Source: Telmatactis stephensoni (Eukaryota > Cnidaria > Anthozoa > Actiniaria > Isophelliidae). Taken from it: a stretch of 64,000 nt of DNA. Below the pieces are notes generated by a model. That model had not been told where the DNA came from. It searched no databases and worked only from the letters and a program-made list of their open reading frames with translations. Location: assembly GCA_029948255.1 (NCBI GenBank), contig JALIZF010001864.1:620001-684000 (forward strand), given 5' to 3'. The translations under genes were made by a program, and so were the position numbers. Below are positions 45,220 to 56,571 of this stretch, piece after piece (the stretch's first letter is position 1; each line of letters begins with the position of its first letter).

Positions 45220-46257
45220 ATGAACTGGACGAATTCTAAGCCGCTTGCGAACGGCACTGAATGTTCTGCAAGTATCACAGATTCTATGCAAGTCAAAACA
45301 ATCAAGACAATTCTCTTGTCTACGGTCATGATTCTCGCATTGATTGGTAACATGTTTATCATAACTATTGTTTACAAGAATAAAACATTGAAAAAAACTA
45401 CGAACATCTTTATAGCCAATATGGCTGCCTCTGACATGTTCATTGCTGCAGTGGTTATTCCAAGAATTCTTACAGAATTGTACATTGGATCTTGGCGGTG
45501 GTTGATTGATGGCCCTCTTGGAGTTATTACATGCAAGTTCAACTTCTTCTTAGCTGACTTTTCTATCTGCATCTCAATAATGAGCCATGCCGCAATCGCT
45601 GTTGATCGTTTCTGGGCAATTGTATATTCACTCCGGCCTTCGCCTATTACTTCAGCTCGTCGCAAATACATTATTGCACTTATATGGCTTTTTAGCTTCG
45701 CTCTTCATTCACCAAATCTGTACTCTTATCGACTTCAACATATCAATGGAGAAATAATATGTCGAGCAAGCTGGTCACCACTCGATGAGATATCTTCTCG
45801 AAAAATTTTCTATGCGGTGATATTTGTCACTGTACTTTGCATTCCAATCCTCTTGATGACCGTATTGTACACGTGGCTTGTGATTTCTTTGATTACGAAG
45901 AAAAATATGTCCGAGCAGCCACTTCCTATGCGCAGACGAAGACGCCAAGAAGACATACAAGTCTTGCGCAAAGTTGTGATTCTTCTTATAGTGTTTCTCA
46001 TTTGCCTGACACCAATAACTGTTTTTGCAGTCTTGGCTTTCTTTTTCTGGGGTCTTCATATTCCTTGTGATAAATGGGCTCACTCTTTTATTTTTCATTT
46101 TATCTTTTTGTCTAATTGCGCTGTTAACCCTTGCTTGTGCATAGCCTTAAATAATAGTTACAGAAATCACATAAGAAACGTTTTGCATTCTGCGAAACGG
46201 TTAAAACGGCCGAAGTCGCGGGCGTTAACGACTCAGACAACATGTACAGAGATATAA
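45220..46257 (+). CDS. Class A (rhodopsin-type) GPCR, orphan
   Basis: A 345-residue plasma-membrane receptor in one exon. The start at 45220 follows an acceptor (CTCCTTTCAG, AG 45217-45218), so a 5' UTR intron is likely. N-glycosylation sites are at N2 and N11. Landmarks: GN in helix 1 (N44), ASD in helix 2 (D72), paired cysteines C105 and C181, DRF at 129-131 instead of DRY, W156 in helix 4, P209 in helix 5, a basic RRRRR patch in loop 3 (238-242), CLTP in helix 6 in place of CWxP, and NPCLC (303-307) in place of NPxxY. The closest type is a peptide- or amine-receptor-like member of the large anthozoan set; the ligand cannot be read. Intronless coding is common in these expansions. AATAAA at 46617-46622 is a possible poly(A) signal. 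Confidence 0.93.
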   Translation: MNWTNSKPLANGTECSASITDSMQVKTIKTILLSTVMILALIGNMFIITIVYKNKTLKKTTNIFIANMAASDMFIAAVVIPRILTELYIGSWRWLIDGPLGVITCKFNFFLADFSICISIMSHAAIAVDRFWAIVYSLRPSPITSARRKYIIALIWLFSFALHSPNLYSYRLQHINGEIICRASWSPLDEISSRKIFYAVIFVTVLCIPILLMTVLYTWLVISLITKKNMSEQPLPMRRRRRQEDIQVLRKVVILLIVFLICLTPITVFAVLAFFFWGLHIPCDKWAHSFIFHFIFLSNCAVNPCLCIALNNSYRNHIRNVLHSAKRLKRPKSRALTTQTTCTEI

Positions 46258-46616
46258 AGCGTGGAATCAAACTATAGTGTGGGTATTCTCAATTGGATAA
46301 TCTAAGTCGGAAATTAAATACAATCTTCAATACTATATATGTGTGCTACACAAGTAAGGAATCAAGTAAAAAGTGACATAAAATATAATCATCTATACTT
46401 TCCAGTCGAATTGATTGATTTTGTCAAATATATTTTAATTTTGACGCACAAAAACAAGCAAACAAACGAGTACTAGTTAACATAAACAAGCAAAAAATAA
46501 TCATAAAACAGACAAAAAATAGAAGGAACATTTAATGAGTTCAGCCCAGGAGCTCACTAATCAAAGCATTAAAAATACAAACTTTAATCAATTTTCCTGT
46601 TTAAAACACCAACTTA

Positions 46617-46622
46617 AATAAA
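46617..46622 (+). terminator. Candidate polyadenylation signal of the GPCR gene
   Basis: AATAAA 360 nt after the stop, in an AT-rich 3' region. Confidence 0.35.
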
Positions 46623-48349
46623 AACACCTACAAAACTCTAATGAGAATGAGATGCTTATATCTTAGTATAACTAAAGGTGTTTATTTTTCCCAAAAACCC
46701 GGGAGTTTTCAGTTACCGATCCTGGCCGCTTCCGTTTAGAGTTAACGATAAAAGCATACCGGCGTGCAGTAGATAAAACAACTCCTTTATTCATTGCATT
46801 AATGCCTTGCATTTTTTGTATTATTTATTTGGGACCAATGTGAGCTGCATGATAACTGAGATAGTAGTATCTACTAAAGTATCTTGTTTTTAATGATAAA
46901 ACACTGTAAAACGAAAGCAAAGAAATTCTGTAATGTACTTATTGTAATGTGTGTTGTGGTTAGGTAAAAGCTAGGGATTAATCTGTTGTAATGAGAAATT
47001 TAATAGGTCAAAAAAAGATAACTTTCTCAATACTATTTCTTAGCGAATTTTATGCGAATGCTTAATGAACACCGAGATAATCATGTATGTATACGAATGT
47101 AAATGTGGAAACAAATTGGGGGAAAGGAATGAGATTTTATGGCGAAAAAACACTTTCTGAATGACATCAGCATGATGTTGGTAGGGTTACCGGGGGTATT
47201 GCATTAATTCCAATCCCCACTGATATAGGTGATCTGTTTTTCCAGCCTTTGGTCATTTAGCAGCTTGTCATCTTTATCTCTAGTTCACCCTTACTTTCCT
47301 TTCTTTAATAGTTATACACATCAATTAAATAACAAGCTTTGGGAGAAAAGCTGAACAGGAATGAATAACTTCTCATACAATTCATGCAGGCTTACACGTT
47401 TCACATCAAACTGAAAACAAAAAGGAAAAGAAGGAAACTGAAATCCTCCTTCCCGAGTCCATCCTCGTGCTTATGTTGACTGACAGTTCTTGGCCCTCAC
47501 CTTCGCTCAGGGCTGTTGTTATTGTAACTTAATCTTGCTAGTTTGTATGTTGTGTGGTTTAATACCTTTTAAAAAGCGGCTATGGACAATGCGATAATTT
47601 TGCCAAGCCCTCTCTAGTGTTGTAAAGTGGATTTTACGCCATCTTTGTCGGCAATTTTCTCAGTTCATTGTCAACTAGAGGGTCCTAGTTATATAGCGGT
47701 TTCAAAATAAAGGAAAGATATCCTACCTAACAGTATTTTGCTCCGTCACGAAACAGGTTTTACTGCTTAGAAATATGATACTCTAAATGAGTTGAAAAAA
47801 TGAAAGAACAGGTCTTTCTATTTCCCTATTTTCCCCTATTATTAGCTCCATGCACAACTGAAGAAAAGCTATACAAACAAAGATAGAAACCACGCTCGCC
47901 AGAAGTATGTCATCCTCGGGCATCAAGGACGTCACAGGAGGGGAAGGGGGAAGGGGAGGGGAAGAGAAAAGGAAAGAAGGGACACCCTTGGTGTCTTTCC
48001 TAATTTACCGGTTTATGAATGTCCGAGGCGCCCTGGATCTCCACCGAGGACGGAAATTTGTGACACTGCGTGCCCGCCTGCTGTTCGCTGCTCACTGCTT
48101 GTCTGCCTTTTGCGCGAACATACGAATTTCTTTGACAGCGAATTCATTTACATAATCAGCACGAGCTGAATACGGCTACGAGCGCCCCAAATAACCTAGG
48201 GGATCTTAATTCCGTCTCTCTGCAATGTGATATTGGTATCAGATCTAATTCAAATCTCCCATCAGAAAAAATAATTTAAGAGCTTCGTATACAATATTGA
48301 CCATATGTACTTTATAATTTATATGCACATTTGGTATGTCAGGCTACGA
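46623..48349. other. Non-coding interval
   Basis: No exon recognised; a purine-rich patch at 47938-47975 accounts for one Gly/Glu-rich chance frame. Confidence 0.4.
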
Positions 48350-48358
48350 GGCTCCATC

Positions 48359-48762
48359 GTATCCCGGAGGGGGGGACTCCGATCGTAAATGGACGGGGAT
48401 GCTCGTCGTACCTTTCAGGGGTTAAAATCTGCAATCTGGTACCTTTTAGGGTGTCTCAGACGTAAGTGGACTACCAGAGACATAGCTGGTACCTTTTAGG
48501 GACTGTTTTGGGGTAAATAAACTACCTAAAATAAGCATGAAAGGGACGATTTCGATGATCTGAATTGAATCTTCAAAGCACATCGATAACAATGTGTTTC
48601 ATTACTTCAATTCTTTATTATTGTTTTTGAATTGGTACATTTTAGGGTAGAAATGAATTGTTGCCACTCCCACTCCGGTACCTTTCAGGGGTCATTTTCA
48701 AAATTTCCGACGAGCATCCCCGTCCTCTTATATATAGGAGTCCCCTCCCCTCCCCCCCCGGG
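48359..48762. mobile_element. G-rich TIR element, ~400 bp, with 9-bp flanking repeat
   Basis: CCCGGAGGGGGGGACTCC and GGACGGGGATGCTCGTCG on the left mirror CGACGAGCATCCCCGTCC, AGGAGTCCCCTCCCC and CCCCCCCCGGG on the right. GGCTCCATC flanks both sides (48350-48358, 48763-48771). Inside, GGTACCTTT(T/C)AGGG occurs several times. Confidence 0.75.
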
Positions 48763-48771
48763 GGCTCCATC

Positions 48772-50262
48772 ACGTACGGCGCTCAATTTGTGTAACTGTA
48801 CGTGAGTTTGCAGTTTAGATATCTGAGTATATTCAAGTTTGTCAAGAAACCCTAAGTATTAGTAAATATGAAGCTTTAATTAAAGATACAGCATCGACTC
48901 TCAATATTTTCAATAATCCTTACTACGTTTTTAGATTAATTTCGTAGGAAATTGCGAGTAGACACTAAATTGCCTTGAACAGCTGTTGACATATCATAAT
49001 AAAGCTATTTTTGGAATTTATAGTATTTTGCAGATGGTGTAAATTTTCCCTTTTCATTTATAAGCTCGACTGATAACAACAATAACCTTTTGTTTGCACT
49101 TTATAAATCACCTTTATTGCACAATGAAAAATGGGAAATTCACAGTAGTTTGTATAGTGCTAAGGGAGATGAAGAATTAATGAAAGTTATTATCTGGTAG
49201 CTAGAGCCGCTCCCAAAATGTTGGCTTTAATATTGTGGGTAAATTAGATATTTGTTCTGTACTTCCTTTTACTAAACGCGGATACGGTGTTCAAATTCGT
49301 CTTGAGAGAAAAAATTACCGGGAGCCTTATTTAGTGACAACTTCGTTTCTATCGAAATTGATAGAGTGGTTGATACCAGCAAAGAAAGTTCACTGAAACC
49401 GTGGATCCAACTCAAGCCAAGAACGTGATGATTTTTCTCTATATGCAGACGCAGTTCAGTTTATTTTCTGATAAATATCGTATTTCCTCAGCTCCAATAA
49501 TCGTCCTCTAGCTAATCCCTTCGATTAAGCGCCGCTCCTTCAAAGAAACACCGTCCACCCTTTTACTCCCAAAAGGGAGGCCGGGGAAAAAGCACTCGCT
49601 CCCTGCAGGCGTCTCTCTTCATGTCTTTTGGCTTGAGCTAGATAAAGTAGTAATCGAAGCTATTCTAAACAGACAGCTAGCGGTCAACAAAAGAAATAAT
49701 ATTTGCACTCAAGAGTGGTGATTATTTTTCTAGAAAACATATAGTCTTCCGACCTGAGTGCTCGATCAGCTATAACCATCCGGTTTATCAGTTGAAATCA
49801 GAAGAAAACGTAGATCACTTTGCTGTTAGATATCAAGGAAATATTGACGCAATAGTATATATCAATCACTCCTTTGGCTGCTTTCAAGTGGAAAGACGTT
49901 GAATAACGATGAATAAATTTCATACTTGTGGGATGTATGATAGCTCAACTATATTGCCATTTTGTTCTCTTATTCCATCCCCTTTCATTCGCTTTGGAAC
50001 TCTCTGTAACATGGGCTTCCTTTGTGTTTCCCATAAGTCTTCACGGCTACACAGTTTACCCAGTCTCTACTGATAGCTCAACCTCGTTCTCAGGGCCTTC
50101 TCTTCTCGCTATTTTTTCAAAAGACAGGTGTCACAGTGTTCTATTTTAGACACGCAAATGAGTCCAATTCGTCAAACTGAGAAATCGCCGTGTTGTTTAC
50201 CGATGTTTACGAGGCAGAAAAGTAGTTGAACTGCCGAACGAAATACGGAGCAATGTGAAGTG
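48772..50262. other. Non-coding interval
   Basis: AT-rich; no conserved exon or RNA gene recognised. Confidence 0.4.
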
Positions 50263-50271
50263 TTTACATTG

Positions 50272-50406
50272 TAGCCTCGTCCCTAGGCTACTCTAGCTCG
50301 CCCTTCAAAAATGGCAAACGTTTGCTCGACCTGATCCAAGGGCGTCCATTCAACGCATAATGTCACTATGGCCGCGCCGCCATAAAGTACCCTGGGGACG
50401 AGGCTA
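50272..50406. mobile_element. MITE with TAGCCTCGTCCC ends
   Basis: Inverted ends TAGCCTCGTCCC (50272-50283) and GGGACGAGGCTA (50395-50406). Flanks TTTACATTG and TTTACATCA agree at 7 of 9 positions, suggesting an old 9-bp duplication. Confidence 0.6.
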
Positions 50407-50544
50407 TTTACATCAGACAAAACATCAACAGGACAAAAGGACTCGGAAATGCCGTGAATTGCTTGTGATATCAAGAAATAAAACTATACGTTTAAGATTA
50501 TCATATAGGAGTAAGCCCCGTCGAGGTGAAGGGATTATTTAAAT

Positions 50545-51060
50545 TGTCAAGACTCAGTGTGCACCGCTACTTTCTCATCTCAGAATATATGCGACGCTGT
50601 ACGCAACGTTACGTATACGTAAGGTTCATTAATACGAGATGATGCTGCACACGTTACGTGAAGGTAAATGTAAGCCGGCTCATTAACACAAGACGACGCT
50701 ACGCGCAACGATGTCTGAGACAGTATAATTAAGAAGCCACCTGGATTCTTTCGTGTTTTAGCAGCCCCCATGTACGTACATTCATAACGCAATGGATTCA
50801 CACTGACTGAGTGCTGACTAAATTACGTTTCGATTAATATATCAATTGTATCTGCGTATTTACCACAATTCTCGTATATCTGGATGTGTAAAGTCCTTTT
50901 ATTTTCACATAAACATATATATAGTAACAAATATTAATGCAATATGTTTACATGCATACTATTTTCTAAATTATATTAACACAACACAACTGATATTTTG
51001 CAGCTTTTGCTTTGTTTCCTGCAAATTGATTTTGTATATTTTTTCTTTATTCGAGCCCTT
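50545..51060. other. Non-coding 3' flank of the Ig-domain gene
   Basis: No gene recognised. Contains repeated ACGTTACGT-type palindromes near 50600-50660. Confidence 0.35.
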
Positions 51061-51068
51061 TTTATCAT

Positions 51069-54061
51069 TCATTCGATTCGCTGTAGTCTACTACGCAACA
51101 TCTTAGTTACTCTGGCACAAGAACATAGAAACCTTTGCCGACTTCGGTCTGAAGACTTTGGAAGTTGTTTCCATAGTAACGAGATGTAAATTCTGGGTCT
51201 GAAAGCAAAATGATATGATTTTGGTTTAAAATTACCCTTGTTGATTCCAATACTTTTCCTTCACTCGCTGTTTCGAAACGACCCGTGAATTCCCAATTTT
51301 TTGAATAGGCACAACTTTTGCACAATCGTTCCTCTGTTTCAGACTGTACTCCCCCTCCCCTCCCCCGCCCCTCCGTCCCCTCCCCTCCCCCGCCCTTGAT
51401 ATATCGTCGACATGAAGGTAAGACCACGACGTTACCCAAATCGAGAGTTCAACAATAACACATACCTTTTTGTCCAGGGCTGTAACAAGGTGGCAATCTT
51501 ATATCTAAACCGACAACCAACGTAGATACAAGCATAAACCAGTGCAATTATCGTATTATAGACCATACCACCACAGAAAATGGCATCCTTGTAGATAATG
51601 GCGCCTTGTACTACAACTCTGCTGATCTTTGAGTCAATGAATCGGTTAGTAAGAGATTTGATAATCTTAAAGGCGTACTCCATAAGATCCATTCTTGCTG
51701 CATGCCAGAACATTTCTTGATCAAATTTCCCATAAGGTGTTATGGGTGAAGAGAAATCATTCCTTGGGCAAATCAGGTCTGATATCGTCATAATTACCAG
51801 GGCAACGGAATTGAAAAACCACGTGATTATCAGCCTGATGGCTAAAACGACGTCACTACACCACGTGATTAGGCTATCGACGCCATTCCTCAGTTCCACT
51901 GCGTTTTGTTTCGAGATGAATAGTTCGATGCCCTTTTCACAGCCGACTATAATGTATGACAGGATTTTGATGTAGAGTGATGTCAGATATTGCGTTGTGT
52001 CGAAAAGCCAACACGTTGCACGCTCAAATAACACCAACCCATCATCACCTAAAGCTTTTAAAGCATCAAACGGTCCTTTGGACGAATATGAACTCGTGGA
52101 ATTCTGCAGTGTGACAATTATGTCCATGAACATGTCCACTTGTCTTGCAACGACAGGTTTAATGGCGTACACAAGGGAATTCAACAGCCTTGCAAGTTTA
52201 GCCATCAATTTTCGTATCCAAAAATTCAACTTCCTTGAAACCTTTCTTTTTTCCTAGAAACAAGATGAACTTTCTTACTTGTCTTCTAAACCAAAATGCA
52301 GAGTAAATCCAGCTTTTTTTCAAACCAATTCTTCTCGCGAAGAGGAAAGTCTTCTTAACACCTTTAACGCATTGTGACACAGTTTGTGATGTTGTGTTCC
52401 AAAGACCTTTGTCATTAACGAAGACGTAATCCCCGTACATGGACATCGTCTCGACCAGTGTGTTCCATCTACTGACTGCATGCAAAGTTACGCGATCTTT
52501 GAACCACGCTATAGTCTCGTCGACGTCTTTTCTGGATGCGTTCAATGTTCTAACAGTGACTGCAAACTCTCCCAAACCTGGAGATGCACAAATCAAAAGA
52601 AGAAAATGAATTAATGAGTGTAAGGCGCAAGGGTATGGATGACTTTCCTCTGCTTCATCAGGGGCCGACCCAAGATTATCTTCAGGGGGATGCACTGTCT
52701 TCAGGAGGCGGGCACCATCTATAAATTGGAAACTGCCGATATAGGATATTAGGAAAAAAGGACTTAAAGTCGTCACAGGAGGGAGTGCGCGTGCGCCGCC
52801 TACACCCCTTAACTAAATCCACCCCTGTTCGTTAAGTCAATAGATTGCGCTCTCAGTAGGACGCTATGTCAGACAACTAGTTTTAATGCGCGTTTTGTAA
52901 GAAGAATGTGCGCGCAGGCACGGTAATAAACCACTTGGAATATTTTCTTAGTGCGCATGCGTGCTGTTTTACTTCGTCCATGGACGAAGCATCTTTGAAG
53001 ATAAAGTATTTCGAGATTGAAAGAGATATAGTTTCAAAATATCAATCTTTTCTGAAGATCACCATAGTAGTTCGTCTTTTGCTGGCACCCACACTCACTA
53101 CTACCTCTACATTAAACATTTTACATACATTGCTCGACTCACATGTTGCCTTTTTATGAGGGAGGAACAACCAGAGAAACCGGAAGGAAACCCCTCCGGT
53201 GGCATGGTAGAGGACAACACGTACATCAAACAAACTCAATTCACATACGATCCATCGCCTCAACTATGGACTCACTACGCCAGCCAAAAGTTAAGTAGTA
53301 AGTTAGGATGAGTGAACTAACCTTCCCTGACAAATAGTTCCAACATGATTTCAGCCTTTCCGTACTCATCCTCTCTCTTACACATGTAATACCCGTCATC
53401 CTTCACTTCGACCTCGTTCAAAATGAAGATTTGCCCAGCTGATACCACGTAACTTTCCCTGCTGATATCATGGAACGTTTTGTTTTGCGCATGCGTGAAG
53501 AACAGCATGACTTTTGCAGAGCGATCTGTCAAACGGCAGTCGACAAGAACTATTGCCCCAGGAGTCACAACAGCTAGAGAAGGGTACGGCATCAAGAACT
53601 TGGCGACGTTCTTTTGGACACTTCCATCTGCGTTAAGAATATTGGTTACTGTCAGCAGCCCGTTAGAGGCAAACACTAGTAAAAGCGAAGAACACTTTGC
53701 ACTATTTAGTACTAAATAGCTCTAAGTGAACAATAGAAAACAATAGAATTAGCATGTAATTTAGCACTTTTCATGTTGCACGCTTTTATATAATTAATGC
53801 TTTTTCTCTACTCTTTGTTTCTCGTTAGCTTTCAGCTTATTCAGCCTCCTTTGCTTCGTCCATTCTTACATCCATTTGTCCATCCGTTCATCGATTCATG
53901 ACGCATTCTATTTTTCAAACTTTCGAATCTTTCGCCCATCATTCGTAAATTTAAAGTTCAATTTTACCTTCTAATTTCGCTTCACTTTGAATTTCCTTTC
54001 CACTACAAACTACTGCAACTACTACAAAAACTACAACAAGAAGCTGTAGATTCACTTTCAT
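51069..54061 (-). CDS. Secretory-pathway protein: Ig domain plus long hydrophobic C-terminal region, five exons
   Basis: Five exons read with consistent phases: 54061-53968 (phase 1 end, donor GTAAAA), 53675-53322 (1-1), 52577-52279, 52253-51466 (donor AG|GTATGT) and 51198-51069, giving about 554 residues. Exon 1 encodes a signal peptide (LQLLVVVFVVVAVVCSG). Exon 2 is a symmetrical phase 1-1 exon with one Ig domain: VDCRLT, later DDGYYMCKRE. Exons 3 and 4 encode Trp- and Lys-rich sequence and at least two strong membrane segments (VLAIRLIITWFFNSVALVIM and GGMVYNTIIALVYACIYVGC). I know no family with this combination. Exon 3 and exon 4 frames overlap by 32 nt; they join either by a 25-nt intron (52278-52254, GTAAGA...TTTCTAG) or by a one-base error in a run of six A. 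The exon 5 choice is the least certain. Ligand and role unknown; a cell-surface or secreted function is inferred from signal peptide and Ig. Confidence 0.7.
51340..51400 (-). repeat. C-rich imperfect duplication in the last intron
   Basis: CCCCTCCCCTCCCCCGCCC occurs nearly twice in a row. The minus strand is G-rich with four or more G runs and could form a quadruplex in the transcript. Confidence 0.6.
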
Positions 54062-54099
54062 CGTTAAAAACTTTTATCGCGTTGAATTTCAAGAGCTCT

Positions 54100-55015
54100 T
54101 GACAAACTCAGTTGATACTCTCAAAACCAAATACAACTGAATTAGAACCTGTGACATCACATGATTTCACTGTGACGTATAGGACGCGCGCGTGTTTCTA
54201 TTGTATTATGAGTAATTGGCGTTAGAATTTCGTGTTTGGGTTACCTGTGGTTGTGAAATAGTGCAGAAAAAAAATGTAAATCAGGAAAGAATTGTTTAAC
54301 TGATCTTTACATATATTTTTACTTCGTAAACCGCCCCACGTAAGAAAATTGCAAGGAGAACACAAAATTCCAGATTCTATTTCGTGTATTCCGTTCGATT
54401 CCGGATTCCATCTGCTCGATTCTGGATTCCATAACTATGGAACCTATAGAACCAGAATTATAAAGAATATCACTAATCGTTTGAGCAAAAATAATGCCCA
54501 ACTCTTAGATGACATATTCTTCGAGTTACGAAGTCCCAGATGAATCAAGGAAACATATTCCTGAAGACATCACTAGCGTGTGCGCGTTCCGCCAGTGTTT
54601 CCTAGTTGAAGGTGCGGTGGTACGAGCAACAAAATCGTGCATTGTTTGTTGTGAGTTGTAGAGCGATGTTGCTTGTGTTACCGCCCCGCGCACAACTTGC
54701 TACGCAACAAAAATCGATTGCAGGTTGCGGCTACTTCTTGCAAAAAGTAGAAAGTGGTTCTAACTTTGTGAAACAAATTTAATTTCGCACACTCAATTTG
54801 AGTCAAATCACGCAAAAACCTAGCTAGCTTCCAGTCCCTGTTCGGGGGCTTACAAGTTGACTTTTTAACGATAATACTATATAAACACTCATAAAACATG
54901 AAATCAAGAAAGAGCTAAGTTAACAGCAGTGTGAAGGATACTCTGTTAGAATCTATAAGCGAGGAGGGATAAAAGGACGGTCGCTTGGGGAGATGGTTGC
55001 AAGCATGGTGGTCCG
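54100..55015. other. Non-coding upstream flank of the Ig-domain gene
   Basis: Probable promoter region of the minus-strand gene, with no decisive element. Tandem GATTC(C)-type words occur at 54370-54430. Confidence 0.35.
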
Positions 55016-55021
55016 ACTACC

Positions 55022-55705
55022 TACGTGAGTGTAGGAGGTTCAAGTGCAGGTTCAACTACAACTACCTACGTGAGTGTAGGAGGTTCAAGTGCAGGTTCAA
55101 CTACCTACGTGAGTGTAGGAGGTTCAAGTGTAGGTTCAACTACCTACGTGGGTGTAGGAGGTTCAAGTGCAGGTTCAACTACCTACGTGGGTGTAGGAGG
55201 TTCAAGTGCAGGTTCAACTACCTACGTGAGTGTAGGAGGTTCAAGTGTAGGTTCAACTACCTACGTGGGTGTAGGAGGTTCAAGTGCAGGTTCAACTACC
55301 TACGTGGGTGTAGGAGGTTCAAGTGTAGGTTCAACTACCTACGTGAGTGTAGGAGGTTCAAGTGCAGGTTCAACTACCTACGTGGGTGTAGGAGGTTCAA
55401 GTGTAGGTTCAACTACCTACGTGGGTGTAGGAGGTTCAAGTGCAGGTTCAACTACCTACGTGGGTGTAGGAGGTTCAAGTGCAGGTTCAACTACCTACAT
55501 GGGTGTAGGAGGTTCAAGTGTAGGTTCAACTACCTACATGAGTGTAGGAGGTTCAAGTGCAGGTTCAACTACCTACGTGGGTGTAGGAGGTTCAAGTGCA
55601 GGCTCAACTACCTACGTGAGTGTAGGAGGTTCAAGTGCAGGTTCAACTACCTACGTGGGTGTAGGAGGCTCAAGTACAGGTTCAACTACCTACGTGGGTG
55701 TAGGA
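55022..55705 (+). repeat. 39-bp minisatellite, ~17.4 copies
   Basis: Unit TACGTGAGTGTAGGAGGTTC followed by AAGTGCAGGTTCAACTACC. The first copy carries a 6-bp insertion (extra CAACTA). Because 39 is a multiple of three and the unit lacks stops, two frames stay open for about 255 codons (YVSVGGSSAGSTT and YLRECRRFKCRFN). Differences between copies are mostly at four positions, and most change the amino acid in either frame. That argues against a selected protein repeat. Confidence 0.95.
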
Positions 55706-55744
55706 AAGCAACTGAGTTTACCGTCGGAGATTGGCACTACGGTA

Positions 55745-56218
55745 TACTGCACTAAAATCCGTCTATTCCGTCACCGGTCTGGGGTGGTCTAACAAAATAC
55801 CTGGCAGATGACTTACAGTCCATACAAAATAGGTGCCTGGATATAATAGGCCGTACTAAGAGCATCTCTTCCAACGTTGGAGCAAAGATGAATGGAAGCA
55901 ACAAAACGTGAATTGGAAAGAACCTTAAACAACGTCAGCCATCCAAATCAATTTTTATTATTTCAAAATTCAAGCCATTATAATCTACGTTACAAACATG
56001 GCCCAGTAGCAATACCGATCGAGGTCTGGAACCCAAAGACACGCGAACTCTTTCATAGCGAGGGCCGCAAGGTTTCTCCAACCGTAAATGTATTTATTAT
56101 ATCTATACCTGTAGTCATTGATATTCCACTAGTTATATCGGGAGGGTTGGAATTCAAGTTGGATTATGGCATTGTATATAATTGTTTTTTAACTTGTAAA
56201 TCCATTGTATATTTTTAA
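55745..56218 (+). pseudogene. Non-LTR reverse transcriptase, C-terminal remnant
   Basis: A frame from about 55771 reads SPVWGGLTKYLADDLQSIQN and continues RCLDIIGR, the conserved thumb-side region of LINE reverse transcriptases (PVW, LTKxLxxxLxxIQNRCLxII). It is lost near 55890 by a shift into a second frame (55892-56218), which has the typical LINE C-terminal ending (SSHYNLRYKHGP). Another shift lies just upstream near 55770. At least two frame breaks make it dead. The minisatellite directly precedes it. Confidence 0.75.
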
Positions 56219-56571
56219 TAAGTTATTATTACATATTACATATATTTCGAATAATTCTATCTGGAAATTCGCTGAAGATAACTTTTATAGTGACTTCTAG
56301 AGTTTGAGAGTGGAAAGCAACAACCGGGCCCCGATCATCCGGCGAAATCCTAAACTTAGAGCTTGGGCTACCTGTGGTACAGGGTTCGAGCGCCGCCATT
56401 TTGAAAAGCGAAAAGAGAAGGTCCTGGGAACGAGGTTGCTCTACGAATGCCTGGCAGAAATTGCCTGCGTCACCAAACAGAGTACAAAAAGAAGTAATGT
56501 TCTTTAGTTTTTGCAATTTATATTAGAAAAGACGATTTTTTGGAAACAGTTATAGGTTTCGTAATTCAATT

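Noticed and set aside
45775..46098. Minus-strand frames over the GPCR
   Set aside because: Shadows of the receptor coding sequence.
55025..55792. Gly/Ser-rich structural protein encoded by the minisatellite
   Set aside because: A second frame is equally open, copies differ mostly by amino-acid-changing substitutions, there is no signal peptide, and the frame runs straight into dead LINE sequence.
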